A stretch of DNA of 64,000 nucleotides, taken from positions 5,332,001 through 5,396,000 of the forward strand of contig NZ_SHLD01000001.1 of the NCBI RefSeq assembly GCF_004217615.1, given 5' to 3'. Source of the stretch: Micromonospora kangleipakensis. Its GTDB lineage: Bacteria; Actinomycetota; Actinomycetes; Mycobacteriales; Micromonosporaceae. The notes below the pieces were generated by a model, which was not told where the DNA came from, ran no database searches, and saw only the letters and a list, made by a program, of their open reading frames with translations. Position 1 is the first letter of the stretch. Each line of letters opens with the position of its first letter. The position numbers were made by a program, and so were the translations under genes. Shown here in pieces: positions 1-8,838 of this stretch.

Positions 1-2
1 CG

Positions 3-74
3 CTGGCCAGCGTGGTCGCCGGGCTGGGCGCGGCCGCGCTCGGCTACGCCCTCGCCCACGCGCTGACCGGCTGA
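3..74 (+). CDS. C-terminal end of a membrane protein (partial)
   Basis: The last 23 codons of a plus-strand gene run into the window and stop at TGA 72-74. The residues are almost all Ala, Gly, Leu and Val with a Tyr and a His, as in a final transmembrane helix. A VIT1/CCC1-type metal transporter often ends in this way, but the fragment is too short to assign. It converges on the cob operon, with only 35 bases between the two stop codons. Confidence 0.55.
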   Translation: MASVVAGLGAAALGYALAHALTG

Positions 75-109
75 GCCACCGCCACGCGGCCGAGTCCCGC
101 TCACCACCA

Positions 110-1783
110 CTACCCGGGCGGCTCCTGACCCGGCGCCGTCGGCTGGCGGTCCGGGGCGCGCAGCGCCACCACCGGTCCGAGCACGACGACCGCCGGGGGC
201 CGTACCCCCTCCCGGACGGTCAGCGCGCCGACCTCGTCGAGCCGGCTCGGCAGCGCCCGCTGCCCGGGGTGGCCGGCGTCCTGCACCACCAGCGCCGGTG
301 ACCCGGGGTCGCGGCCGTGCTCGATCAGCACGGCCGCGATCTTCGCGATGGTGTCCACCGCCATCAGCAGCACCACGGTCCCCCGCGTCCGGGCCAGCGC
401 CGGCCAGTCCACCAGCGAATCCGGGTGACCGGGCGGCAGGTGGCCGGAGACCACGGTGACGTCGTGCGCGATCCCGCGATGGGTGACGGGCACGCCGGCC
501 AGCGCCGGCGCGGCGACCGCGCTGCTCACCCCCGGCACCAGCACGGTCTCCACGCCGGCCGCCGCGCAGGCCTGCACCTCCTCGTGGCCGCGGCCGAAGA
601 CGTACGGGTCGCCGCCCTTGAGCCGGACCACCCGCCGGCCGGCGCGGGCGTGCGCGACCAGCGCGTCGTTGATGGTGTCCTGCCCCACCGACGGGCCCCG
701 CGGCACCTTCGCGGCGTCCACCACCAGCACCTCCCGGCGCAGCCCGGCGAGCAGGCCGGCCGGGGCGAGCCGGTCGGCCACCACCACGTCCGCGGCGTCC
801 AGCAACGCCTTCCCCCGTACCGTGATCAGGTCGTCGGGGCCGGGCCCGCCGCCGACGATGGCGACCTGGCCCGGGCGCAGGCCCGGGTCGTGACGGTGAT
901 GGTGATGGTGGTCGTGGCCGCCGGCCGGGTCGTCGGGGTGGTGGTGCGGGGTCTGCGGCCGGCCCACCTTGTCGGCGAACCCGGGCAGCGCCACCCGGTA
1001 CGCGCAGGTGTCGCAGTTCATCCGGATGTCCCCGCGCAGCGCCTCGGCGTGCCGCTCGAGGACCAGGTCGGCCAGGGCGTCGCAGTCGCCGATCAGGTCG
1101 GCCACCCGCACGTCCAGCTCCGGGTGCTCGGCGGCGTACGCGTCGGACTGCGCCACGATCCGGTCCGGCAGCACCCCGGCGAAGAGGAAGTACGGGGCGA
1201 CCACGATCCGCCGGGCGCCGAGCCGGCGCAGCCGCTCCAGCACGGCCGGCACGGCCGGCTCGGCGAGGGAGATGAACCCGGGCTCGACGCCGGCGTAGCC
1301 GCGCCCCTCCCAGAGCAGCCGGGCCACCTTGGCGACCTCGGCGTTGGCGTCCGGGTCGGTGGAGCCACGCCCGATCAGCGCGATCCAGGTGCCGGCCCGG
1401 TCGGTGCCGTCGAGGACGGCGTCGATCCGCGCGGCGAGGATCTCGTGCAGCAGCGGGTGCGGCCCGAGCGGCCGGCCGTAGGCGTAGCGCAGCCCGGGAT
1501 GGCGCTGCTTCTCCCGGGCCAGCGCGGCGGGGATGTCGCCCTTGCCGTGCCCGGCGGCGGCGAGCACCAGCGGCAGCGCCACCAGGTTGCGGTGCCCCCG
1601 GCCGGCCAGCGCGCCGACCGCGTCGGTCAGCGGCGGCCGGGACAGCTCGATGAAGCCGCCCTCGACGTCGTCGACGACGCCCCGGCGGCGGATCCGGTCG
1701 ACCAGGGCGGCGAACTGCGCCACCCCGGGCGCGCTGCGGGTGCCGTGCCCGACGATCAGCAGCGGGGTGCGGTCCGGGGTCAT
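110..1783 (-). CDS. cobA: CbiX-CobA fusion: sirohydrochlorin chelatase / uroporphyrinogen-III C-methyltransferase
   Basis: A bifunctional protein of 557 aa. Residues 1-250 form a CbiX-type chelatase with two similar halves (strands LLIVGHGTR and IALIGRGST), which would load cobalt onto sirohydrochlorin. Residues 255-260 read MNCDTC, the MXCXXC Fe-S motif known from long CbiX proteins. It is followed by a His-rich stretch at about 278-300 that probably binds or stores metal. Residues 303-545 are a SUMT domain (GGGPGPDDLIT start, KGGDPYVFGRG loop) that makes precorrin-2 from uroporphyrinogen III. The ATG overlaps the cobH stop as ATGA. This is the last gene of the cobalamin operon. The fusion puts cobalt insertion and the committing methylation in one polypeptide. 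Confidence 0.93.
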   Translation of the reverse strand: MTPDRTPLLIVGHGTRSAPGVAQFAALVDRIRRRGVVDDVEGGFIELSRPPLTDAVGALAGRGHRNLVALPLVLAAAGHGKGDIPAALAREKQRHPGLRYAYGRPLGPHPLLHEILAARIDAVLDGTDRAGTWIALIGRGSTDPDANAEVAKVARLLWEGRGYAGVEPGFISLAEPAVPAVLERLRRLGARRIVVAPYFLFAGVLPDRIVAQSDAYAAEHPELDVRVADLIGDCDALADLVLERHAEALRGDIRMNCDTCAYRVALPGFADKVGRPQTPHHHPDDPAGGHDHHHHHRHDPGLRPGQVAIVGGGPGPDDLITVRGKALLDAADVVVADRLAPAGLLAGLRREVLVVDAAKVPRGPSVGQDTINDALVAHARAGRRVVRLKGGDPYVFGRGHEEVQACAAAGVETVLVPGVSSAVAAPALAGVPVTHRGIAHDVTVVSGHLPPGHPDSLVDWPALARTRGTVVLLMAVDTIAKIAAVLIEHGRDPGSPALVVQDAGHPGQRALPSRLDEVGALTVREGVRPPAVVVLGPVVALRAPDRQPTAPGQEPPG

Positions 1784-2370
1784 GACGTCTCCTCCAGGTA
1801 GAGCAGGGCGTTGAGGGCGGCGGCGGCCACCGCGGAGCCGCCCTTCTCGCCCACGTTGGAGACCGCGGGCAGACCGCTGGCCCGCAGCGCGGCCTTGGAC
1901 TCGGCGGCGCCGACGAAGCCGACCGGCAGCCCGACCACCAGCGCGGGCGCCGCGTCGAGGGCGATCAGCTCGACCAGCGCGGTCGGCGCGCAGCCGACCA
2001 CCCAGACCGCCCCGGGCCCGACCCGGTCGTACGCGATCCGGACCGCCGCCGCCGAGCGGGTCAGCCCGGTCTCGCCGGCCAGTACGGCGGCGGCCGGGTC
2101 GGCGACCGGGCAGACGACATCCCGCCGGGTGATCCCCGCGGCGACCATCCAGACGTCGGTGACGACAGACGCGCCGGCCCGCAGCGCGGCCAGCCCGCCG
2201 GCCAGGGCGGCCTCGTCGCAGACCAGGTCGGTGACGTAGGCGAGGTCGGCGCTGGCGTGCACCACCCGCTCGGTGACCGCCCGGGTCAGCGGCGGCAGGT
2301 GGGACAGGTCGACCCGGGACCGCAGGATCCGGTAGGACTCCCGCTCGATCGGGTGCACGACGCGGCTCAT
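1780..2370 (-). CDS. cobH: precorrin-8X methylmutase CobH/CbiC
   Basis: 196 aa, the usual family length. The enzyme moves the C-11 methyl group to C-12, turning precorrin-8X into hydrogenobyrinate (cobyrinate in the cobalt-bound pathway). The N-terminal PIERESYRIL motif and His38, in the VVHASADLAY segment, match the conserved region holding the catalytic histidine. The GEKGGS-type glycine-rich segment near the C-terminus is also present. The ATG at 2370 overlaps the stop of the upstream permease gene as ATGA and the stop overlaps cobA, so translation is probably coupled on both sides. Confidence 0.93.
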   Translation of the reverse strand: MSRVVHPIERESYRILRSRVDLSHLPPLTRAVTERVVHASADLAYVTDLVCDEAALAGGLAALRAGASVVTDVWMVAAGITRRDVVCPVADPAAAVLAGETGLTRSAAAVRIAYDRVGPGAVWVVGCAPTALVELIALDAAPALVVGLPVGFVGAAESKAALRASGLPAVSNVGEKGGSAVAAAALNALLYLEETS

Positions 2371-3446
2371 CGGCTTGTCTGCCCGTACCGGCGGTCGAAG
2401 CCGCGCAGCCGCCACACCGCGACCGCGCCGCCCCAGGCGAGCACGAAGAGCGCCACCACGGCGTAGCCGAGCTGCTCGAAGTGGTCGGCGATCGAGGCGT
2501 ATCCGGCGAGGGCGGTGACGCCGAACCGGTCGGTGAGCAGCGCGGCCAGGTAGACGCTGGCGACCAGGCCGCCGACCAGCACGGTCATCCCGGTGGTGGC
2601 CAGGTTGTACCAGAGCCGCCGGGCCGGCTGCCGGTACGCCCACGAGTAGGCGCGGCTCATCAGCAGGGAGTCCGCGGTGTCCATGGCGGACATCCCGGCG
2701 GCGAAGAGCAGCGGCAGGGTGAGCAGGGCCAGCACGGGCAGGCCACCGGCCGCCGCAGTGCTGGCGGAAAGCGCCAGCAGGGTCACCTCGCTGGCCGTCT
2801 CCAGGCCGAGGCCGAAGAGGAACCCGACCGGGGCCATGTGCCACGAGGAGCGGACCAGCGTCCGGGCGCGGGCGCCGAGCACCCGGTGCAGCAGCCCCCG
2901 GTTGAGCAGCAGCAGGTCCAGCTCCGCCTCGTCCAGCGCACCGGCCCGCAGCCGCCGCCAGAGCCGGGCCAGCCCGGTCAGCACCACCGCGTTGAGCACG
3001 GCGACCAGCGCCAGGAACAGCGTGGCGGCGACCACGGCGACGGTGGCGCCGACCTCGCGGATCCGGACCATCCCGGTGCCGGTGAAGTGGGCCGAGGCGA
3101 GGCCGATCACCAGGGCGAGCAGCAGCACCACCGCGCTGTGCCCGAGGGCGAAGAAGAAGCCGACGCCGACCGGCCGCCGGCCGCGCAGCAGCATCAGCCG
3201 GGTGGTGTCGTCGATCGCGGCGATGTGGTCGGCGTCGAAGGCGTGCCGCACCCCCAGCAGGTACGCGAGGGTGCCGGCGCCGGCCAGCCCGCCGGCCGCC
3301 ACGGGCTGGTCGTTCCAGTACAGGTAGAGGCTGACGCCGACGACGTGCAGCATGGCGACGGCGCAGACGATGCCGCCGAGGCGTACCCGCTCGGCTCGGC
3401 TCCAGCGGCCGGTGGGCGGGGCGGCGGTGGTGGGGGTGGCGGTCAT
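2367..3446 (-). CDS. nickel/cobalt permease, NiCoT (HoxN/NixA) family
   Basis: 359 aa with about eight hydrophobic segments. The signature HAFDADHI at residues 68-75 supplies the HX4DH metal-selectivity motif (His68, Asp73, His74) in the second membrane helix. The motif LGLETASEV in the later half is also typical of the family. Its place between the ferredoxin gene and cobH, with ATGA overlaps on both sides, points to cobalt uptake for corrin synthesis rather than nickel supply. The start is the ATG at 3446. Longer in-frame extensions run through the ferredoxin gene and are not credible. Confidence 0.92.
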   Translation of the reverse strand: MTATPTTAAPPTGRWSRAERVRLGGIVCAVAMLHVVGVSLYLYWNDQPVAAGGLAGAGTLAYLLGVRHAFDADHIAAIDDTTRLMLLRGRRPVGVGFFFALGHSAVVLLLALVIGLASAHFTGTGMVRIREVGATVAVVAATLFLALVAVLNAVVLTGLARLWRRLRAGALDEAELDLLLLNRGLLHRVLGARARTLVRSSWHMAPVGFLFGLGLETASEVTLLALSASTAAAGGLPVLALLTLPLLFAAGMSAMDTADSLLMSRAYSWAYRQPARRLWYNLATTGMTVLVGGLVASVYLAALLTDRFGVTALAGYASIADHFEQLGYAVVALFVLAWGGAVAVWRLRGFDRRYGQTSR

Positions 3447-3685
3447 CGCTCTCCTCGGGTCTCGGGGTTGACGCGGATCGCGTCCACGGGGCAGATCTCC
3501 AGGCATTCCAGGCAGCCGGTGCACCGGTCCGCGCGGACGGCCAGGCCGCCGGGGACCGGGCGCAGGGCGTGCTCGGGGCAGGTCAGCAGGCAGGCGCCGC
3601 AGCCCTGGCAGGCGCCGACGGTCACCGGCGCGGTCCGCCCGGCGCCGACGGGCGGGGGCGCGGCCGGCGCCCGTTCGGCGGTCAC
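3443..3685 (-). CDS. 2[4Fe-4S] ferredoxin-like protein
   Basis: A small protein of 80 aa with two full CxxCxxCxxxCP clusters, so probably two [4Fe-4S] centres and an electron-carrier role. The partner is unknown. Candidates are a reductive corrin-ring step or reduction of Co(II) before adenosylation by CobO. The GTG at 3685 forms a GTGA overlap with the upstream cobJ stop, the pattern used throughout this operon, so it is preferred over the GTG three codons upstream at 3694. The Ala/Pro-rich first 20 residues are not part of the fold. Confidence 0.85.
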   Translation of the reverse strand: MTAERAPAAPPPVGAGRTAPVTVGACQGCGACLLTCPEHALRPVPGGLAVRADRCTGCLECLEICPVDAIRVNPETRGER

Positions 3686-5409
3686 GGGCGCCACCGGTAG
3701 CCGCGCGGCGTGACCATCCGGCCGCTGACGACCCGGGTCTGCGAGCTGCCGACGACCACCACGCTGTACATGTCGACCAGCGCCGGGTCGAGGGTGGCCA
3801 GGGTGGCCAGGTGCACCCGCTCGCCGGGCCGGCTGGCGTTGCGCACCACGCCGACCGGGGTGTGTGGCGGCCGGTGCGCGGCGAAGGTCTCCAGGGCGGC
3901 GCCGAGCTGCCAGTCCCGGGCCCGGCTGCGCGGGTTGTAGAGCAGCGCCACGAAGTCGCCCTCAGCGGCGGCGGCGACCCGCCGCGCGATCACCGCCCAG
4001 GGGGTGTGCAGGTCGGAGAGGCTCAGGTAGGCGTGGTCGTGACCGAGCGGCGCGCCGAGCAGCGCGGACGCGGCGAGGGCGGCGGTCACCCCGGGCACGC
4101 CGACCACGTCGATCCGCTCGTCGGCGTGATCGAGGGCGGGGCTGGCCATCGCGTACACCCCGGCGTCGCCGGAGCCGATCAGCGCGACGGCGTGCCCGGC
4201 GGTGGCCTCGGCGACGGCGGCCCGGGCGCGCTCCTCCTCCGCGCCGAGCCCGCTGGCCAGCACCCGGGTGCCGGGCCGGAGCAGGTCGCGGACCTGCTCG
4301 ACGTACTGGTCGAGGCCGACGATCACGGCGGCCCGGCGCAGCTCGGCGACCGCGCGCGGGGTGCGCAGGTCGGCGGCGCCGGGGCCGAGGCCGACGATCG
4401 CCAGCCGGCCGCGCGGGGCGTGCCGGGCGACCGCCACGGTGGCCATCGCCGACGCGGTCTTCGGCACCAGCAGCGCGCCGCCGCCGCGCAGCGCGGCGGC
4501 CTCCGCGACGCTGGGGGTGCCGACCGCGGCCCGGACCGCCTCGCTGGGGTGCGGCACGTCGACCGCCGCCAGCTCCGCGACCGGCCAGGTCTGCAGGGGT
4601 ACGCCGAGCGCGTCGGCGGTCGCCATGATGCCCGCCTCGTCGGCCTTCAGGTCGACGCTGGCCAGGCAGCGCAGGCTGGCCGGGCTCAGGCCGGCGTCGG
4701 CGAGCGCCCGGCGCAGCAGGTCGGTCACCTCGGCGGCGGTGACGCCCCGGCTGGAACCGATGCCGGCGACCAGCGACGGCGGCCGCAGCACGGCGGTACG
4801 GTCGTCCAACGACACGATCCGGTCGGTGACCAGCAGCCGGTGGGCGTTCTCCGGCGCGTCCGCGGCGACGTTCTCCGGCAGGGCGGGCAGGGGCCAGGTG
4901 GCGTCGGCGACGAGCCGGACCGGCTCGCCGTCGAGGATCGCCCGGGTCACCGCGGCCACCGCCCCCTCGACCGGCCAGCCGAGGGTGTCCAGCCCGGGCA
5001 GGCCGGCGGCGTCGGTGGCGGTGGTGACCACCGGCCGGGCGTCGAGCAGCGCGCCGACCTCGGCGGCGAGGGCGTTGGCGCCGCCGGCGTGCCCGCCGAG
5101 CAGCGCGACCGCGTGCCGGGCCGCCTCGTCGACCACCACCACGGCCGGGTCGGTGTGCTTGTCGCCGAGCAGCGGCGCGAGGACGCGGACCACCGCCCCG
5201 GTGGCCAGGAAGGCCACCACCGCGTCGCAGCTGGTCCAGGCGGTGCGGAGCGCGTCGGCGACGGTCGCCCCGTCGACCGGACGGGCGTGCGGCCAGGCCG
5301 CGGCGAGGGTATTGGCGTGCCGCCGGCCGGCAGCGGTGGCCGCGACGAGGCCGATCCGCGTCGGGTGCGGCTGCCCCGCCGGGCGGTCGATGGTGTGGAC
5401 GGACGTCAC
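3682..5409 (-). CDS. cobJ: CbiG-CobJ fusion: cobalt-precorrin-5A hydrolase / precorrin-3B C17-methyltransferase
   Basis: 575 aa. Residues 1 to about 325 are CbiG-like (GLVAATAAGRRHANTL start, HAGGANALAAEVG, the C-terminal GIGSSRG and KADE segments), the ring-opening acetaldehyde-releasing enzyme of the cobalt-early pathway. Residues about 330-575 are a CobJ/CbiH methyltransferase (VGLGPGAADLRTP, LIGSGDAGVYAMASP, LLYNPRSRARDWQ), performing ring contraction and C-17 methylation. The GTG at 5409 overlaps the cobL stop as GTGA. The fusion suggests that ring contraction follows the CbiG/CbiD logic here and not the CobG monooxygenase route, which has no gene in this window. Confidence 0.92.
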   Translation of the reverse strand: MTSVHTIDRPAGQPHPTRIGLVAATAAGRRHANTLAAAWPHARPVDGATVADALRTAWTSCDAVVAFLATGAVVRVLAPLLGDKHTDPAVVVVDEAARHAVALLGGHAGGANALAAEVGALLDARPVVTTATDAAGLPGLDTLGWPVEGAVAAVTRAILDGEPVRLVADATWPLPALPENVAADAPENAHRLLVTDRIVSLDDRTAVLRPPSLVAGIGSSRGVTAAEVTDLLRRALADAGLSPASLRCLASVDLKADEAGIMATADALGVPLQTWPVAELAAVDVPHPSEAVRAAVGTPSVAEAAALRGGGALLVPKTASAMATVAVARHAPRGRLAIVGLGPGAADLRTPRAVAELRRAAVIVGLDQYVEQVRDLLRPGTRVLASGLGAEEERARAAVAEATAGHAVALIGSGDAGVYAMASPALDHADERIDVVGVPGVTAALAASALLGAPLGHDHAYLSLSDLHTPWAVIARRVAAAAEGDFVALLYNPRSRARDWQLGAALETFAAHRPPHTPVGVVRNASRPGERVHLATLATLDPALVDMYSVVVVGSSQTRVVSGRMVTPRGYRWRP

Positions 5410-6839
5410 GGGCGCTCTCCGGTGAGGACGACGACGGGGTTGGTGGCGGCGAGCCGGATCGACCCGCTGGGCAGGTCGGCGAGGCGGGCGGCGGCGAGTT
5501 GGCTGCCCTCGACCGTGTAGCCGGCGGCGCGGAGCAGGTGCACGGCCGGCGCGACCCGGTCCAGCGCGGCGAGGGTCACCACCACCCGCTCCGGGCGGCG
5601 GGCGGCGACGGCGGCGAGCACGTCGGTGCCGCCCCCGCCGACGAAGACGGCGTCCGGGTCGGGCAGCCCGGCCAGGGCGGCCGGCGCGCTGCCGGTCACC
5701 ACCCGGACGTCGACGCCGTGCCGCGCCGCGTTGGCCAGGACCGGTGCGGCGGGGTCGCGTTCGACGGCGACGACGGCCGCCCCGAGCAGGGCGCACTCGA
5801 TGCCGACGGAGCCGCTGCCGGCTCCGACGTCCCAGACCAGCCGGCCGAGGCGGGGCCGCAGCCGGGCCACCGCGAAGGCGCGCACCTCGGCCTTGGTGAT
5901 CATCGAGTCGCGGTGCGCGTACGCGGACTCGGGCAGCGCCCAGCCGCCGGGCGGCGCGGCCGCGGGCTGGTCGTCCGCGCGCATCGCCCCGGTTGCGGGC
6001 CCGCGGACTCCCCCGACGCCGGGTGCGCCGACACCGGACGCGCCGGTGCCGGGTGCGCCGGATGGCGGCCCGGCCGCCGCATCGGCCGGCGGCGCGGCGA
6101 GGCTGAGCAGCACGTGCGGGTCGGCCCAGGCCCGCCCGACGGCCTCCGCCGGGGTGGTCCAGGTGACCCGCTCGTCGGGCGTACCCAGGTTTTCGGCCAC
6201 CAGCAGGCGGCGGGCCCAGCCGACCAGGCCCGCCCCGAGCTCGGCCGCCCCCGCCCCGGGCGCGGTGAGCACCGCGACGGCGGGCAGCGCGCGGCAGGCG
6301 TTGAGCGCCGCCCGCGGGTCCCGCCCGTGCGCGGTGACCACCGCCGCGCCGTCCCAGGGCAGCCCGGCCCGGGCGAACGCGGCGGCGACGCTCGAGACCG
6401 CGGGCAGCACCCGCAGCGGCAGGCCGGCCGCCCGCAGCCGCCGGACGATGCCGAAGAACCCGGGGTCGCCGCTGGCCAGCACGACGGCCGGGGTGCCGGC
6501 GGCGACGGCGGCGCGGAGTCGGTCCAGCGCGGGGCCGAGCGGGCCGAGGGCGACGGTGGCGCAGCCGGGCGGCACCGGTACGGCGGCGAGGTGCCGGGCC
6601 GCCCCGACCACCAGCCCGGCGCCGGCCAGCGCCTCGGCGAGCCCCGGGTGCGCCGGGCACCCGGCCGCGTCCATCCCCACCACGGTCACCAGTGCCCCGG
6701 CGGCGGGCACCTGTCCGGTGAGCGATATACCCCTCAGGCATGAATATGACTGGGAGTCATATCGGTCGCGGGTGAACTGCCGGCGGCCGTCGTCACCAGG
6801 AGTGACCGGGTCGCCGGCCGCGGGCGGCGGGGTGGTCAT
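5406..6839 (-). CDS. cobL: precorrin-6B C5,15-methyltransferase (decarboxylating) CobL (CbiE-CbiT)
   Basis: 477 aa from the ATG at 6839. A CbiE domain (about 50-245) is joined to a CbiT domain (about 300-477) whose WDVGAGSGSVGIE motif near residue 334 binds SAM. Between them lies a Gly/Ala/Pro-rich linker with GAPG-type repeats. The start is uncertain. ATG 6839 overlaps the cbiD stop as ATGA, like the other junctions, and the codon before that stop ends in A, which is rare here. However, homology begins only near residue 50. The extension contains an un-actinobacterial RYDSQSYSC segment encoded by a perfect inverted repeat (6744-6762). A GTG at 6710 would give a conventional 434-aa protein. 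Confidence 0.88.
   Translation of the reverse strand: MTTPPPAAGDPVTPGDDGRRQFTRDRYDSQSYSCLRGISLTGQVPAAGALVTVVGMDAAGCPAHPGLAEALAGAGLVVGAARHLAAVPVPPGCATVALGPLGPALDRLRAAVAAGTPAVVLASGDPGFFGIVRRLRAAGLPLRVLPAVSSVAAAFARAGLPWDGAAVVTAHGRDPRAALNACRALPAVAVLTAPGAGAAELGAGLVGWARRLLVAENLGTPDERVTWTTPAEAVGRAWADPHVLLSLAAPPADAAAGPPSGAPGTGASGVGAPGVGGVRGPATGAMRADDQPAAAPPGGWALPESAYAHRDSMITKAEVRAFAVARLRPRLGRLVWDVGAGSGSVGIECALLGAAVVAVERDPAAPVLANAARHGVDVRVVTGSAPAALAGLPDPDAVFVGGGGTDVLAAVAARRPERVVVTLAALDRVAPAVHLLRAAGYTVEGSQLAAARLADLPSGSIRLAATNPVVVLTGERP
6744..6762. promoter_or_regulatory. perfect 8-3-8 inverted repeat at the 5' end of cobL
   Basis: ATATGACTGGGAGTCATAT has perfect 8-bp arms around GGG and is AT-rich against its surroundings. 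It lies inside the poorly conserved N-terminal extension of cobL, or just upstream of the gene if GTG 6710 is the true start. It could be an operator for an internal promoter. The TATGA/TCATA core is reminiscent of ArsR/SmtB-type metal-sensor sites, but that link is speculative. Confidence 0.5.
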
Positions 6840-7981
6840 GCGGCCCACCGGCCCGAGGAGGCGACGATCCGGGAGCCGGCGAAGTCCACCATGGCCACGT
6901 CGACCTCGACGGCGTGCTCGGCGAAGCGGAGCAGCACCTGGCGGACCCGGCGGCAGAGCAGGTCCCCGGCGGGGCCGAGCAGGCCGGCGGCCTCCCACAG
7001 CTCGTACGCGTGCCGGCCGGTGTTCGCCGCGGTGACCGCCGCGGCCAGCTCGTCGTCGCCGCCGGCCTCGGCGGTCACCACGCCGAGCAGGGAGAGGTCC
7101 ACCTTCGACCGGGTGTAGTGGGTCATCAGGATGCCGGCGGCCAGCTTGGCGAGCTTGCCCGCCATGCCGACGAAGACCACCCCGGTCATGCCGTCGCCGA
7201 CGGCGGCGGTGACGGCCGCGCCGGTGAAGTCGCCGACCTCGACGAAGCAGACCTCGGGCACCTCGGGCAGGAGCTCCCGGGCGGCCCGCTCGGTACGCCC
7301 ACCGGTGCAGAGCACCACGGTCCGCTCCCCCTGGGCGGCCATCACGTGCACCGCCTGCACCACGCTGGCCCGCCACGAGGCGGTGGAGAACGGGCGGACG
7401 ATCCCGGTGGTGCCGAGGATGGAGATGCCGCCGAGGATGCCGAGCCGCCGGTTGGTGGTCTTGCGCGCCATGATCTCGCCGCGCGGCACGCTGATCACCA
7501 CCCGCACGCCCACCTCGGTCAGGTCGACCACCTCGGCCACGGCCTGCCCGATCATGCGGCGCGGGGTTTCGTTGATGGCCGGACCGCCGACCTCCAGTCC
7601 CAGCCCGGGCTTGGTGACGGTGCCGACGCCGGGGCCGCCGTCCAGGCGCAGCCCGGGGCTGTCCCGCCAGTCCACGGTGGCGGTCAGCTCCGCGCCGTGG
7701 GTGACGTCCGGGTCGTCCCCGGCGTCCTTGACCACCACCGCCTCGGCCCGCCGGCGCGGCTGCACCTCGCAGCGGGCCACCGCGAAGCTGACCCGCCGGC
7801 CGGCGGGCAGGCCGATCTCCACCTCCCGCTGCGGCACCCCGGTGACCAGGGCGGTCACCGCCGCCTTGGCCGCGGCGGTGGCGCAGGCGCCGGTGGTCCA
7901 GCCGGTACGCAGCGCGGTGGGGCGGACCTTCGCGGTGCGCGGCAGGTCCGGCTCGCGCAGCGGCGGCTCGGCGTACGTCAT
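6836..7981 (-). CDS. cbiD: cobalt-precorrin-5B C1-methyltransferase CbiD
   Basis: 381 aa, normal length. The N-terminal GWTTGACATAAAKAA motif and the later PRGEIMARKTTNRRLGILGGISILGTTG block are diagnostic of CbiD. The enzyme methylates C-1 after the CbiG step in the cobalt-early pathway and takes the place of CobF. The start ATG at 7981 overlaps the cobM stop as ATGA. Together with cbiG-cobJ it marks the middle of this pathway as anaerobic-type although the chelatase genes are of both kinds. Confidence 0.93.
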   Translation of the reverse strand: MTYAEPPLREPDLPRTAKVRPTALRTGWTTGACATAAAKAAVTALVTGVPQREVEIGLPAGRRVSFAVARCEVQPRRRAEAVVVKDAGDDPDVTHGAELTATVDWRDSPGLRLDGGPGVGTVTKPGLGLEVGGPAINETPRRMIGQAVAEVVDLTEVGVRVVISVPRGEIMARKTTNRRLGILGGISILGTTGIVRPFSTASWRASVVQAVHVMAAQGERTVVLCTGGRTERAARELLPEVPEVCFVEVGDFTGAAVTAAVGDGMTGVVFVGMAGKLAKLAAGILMTHYTRSKVDLSLLGVVTAEAGGDDELAAAVTAANTGRHAYELWEAAGLLGPAGDLLCRRVRQVLLRFAEHAVEVDVAMVDFAGSRIVASSGRWAA

Positions 7982-8838
7982 CGGGATTGCCTGTCCCCGG
8001 CGGCGTCGGCGCCGGTCGGGGCCGGGTCGGCAGCGGCGCGGGCGCGGCGCAGCTCGGCGCGGGCGGCGGGCTCGGCCCGGCGGAAGGTGTGGAAGTGCCC
8101 GGGGTGGTAGAGGTGCGAGCGGGTGCCGCCGGCGGCGAGGGCCGGGCCGACCAGGAAGAGGGTGTGCTTCCAGAGCTTGTGCTCCCGGACGGTGGCCGCC
8201 AGCTCGCCGAGCTGGCAGCGGACCACCAGCTCGTCGGGCCAGGTCGCCTGGTACGCGACCACGACCGGGGTGTCGGGCGGGTAGCCGCCGGCGAGCAGCT
8301 CGGCCTGGGCCTGCCCGGAGCGGGCGGCGGAGAGGAAGAGCGCCATGGTGGTGCCGTGCCGGGCGAACTCGCGGACCCGCTCCCCCGGCGGCATCGGCGT
8401 CTTCCCGCCTTCGAGGCGGGTGAGGATCACCGACTGGGCCACCTCGGGGATGGTCAGCTCCCGGCCGACGATCGCGGCCACGGCGGTGAACGAGGAGACC
8501 CCGGGCACGATCTCCACGGCCAGGCCGAGGGCCCGGCAGAGGTCGAGCTGCTCCTGCACCGCCCCCCACAGCGCCGGGTCGCCGGAGTGGATCCGGGCCA
8601 CGGTCAGCCCGTGCTCGGCGGCCCGCCGGTAGAGCGGCAGCACCCCCTCGATGGGGAGCTGGGAGGAGTCGACGATCTCGGCGTCGGGGCGGGCGTGGGC
8701 GAGCACGTCGGCGTGGACCAGGCTGGCCGCCCAGACCACCACGTCGGCCTCGGCGATCACCCGGGCGGCGCGCAGGGTGAGCAGGTCGGCCGCGCCGGGG
8801 CCGGCCCCGACGAACCACATCTTTCCGGTGGCGGTCAC
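7978..8838 (-). CDS. cobM: precorrin-4 C11-methyltransferase CobM
   Basis: 286 aa. A tetrapyrrole methylase fold with the GAGPGAADLLTLRA glycine-rich start, IHSGDPALWGA loop and EIVPGVSSFTA segment adds the C-11 methyl group. About 40 Arg/Ala-rich residues follow the fold and appear to be a disordered tail. The GTG at 8838 overlaps the cobI stop as GTGA, and the stop overlaps cbiD. Confidence 0.93.
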   Translation of the reverse strand: MTATGKMWFVGAGPGAADLLTLRAARVIAEADVVVWAASLVHADVLAHARPDAEIVDSSQLPIEGVLPLYRRAAEHGLTVARIHSGDPALWGAVQEQLDLCRALGLAVEIVPGVSSFTAVAAIVGRELTIPEVAQSVILTRLEGGKTPMPPGERVREFARHGTTMALFLSAARSGQAQAELLAGGYPPDTPVVVAYQATWPDELVVRCQLGELAATVREHKLWKHTLFLVGPALAAGGTRSHLYHPGHFHTFRRAEPAARAELRRARAAADPAPTGADAAGDRQSR

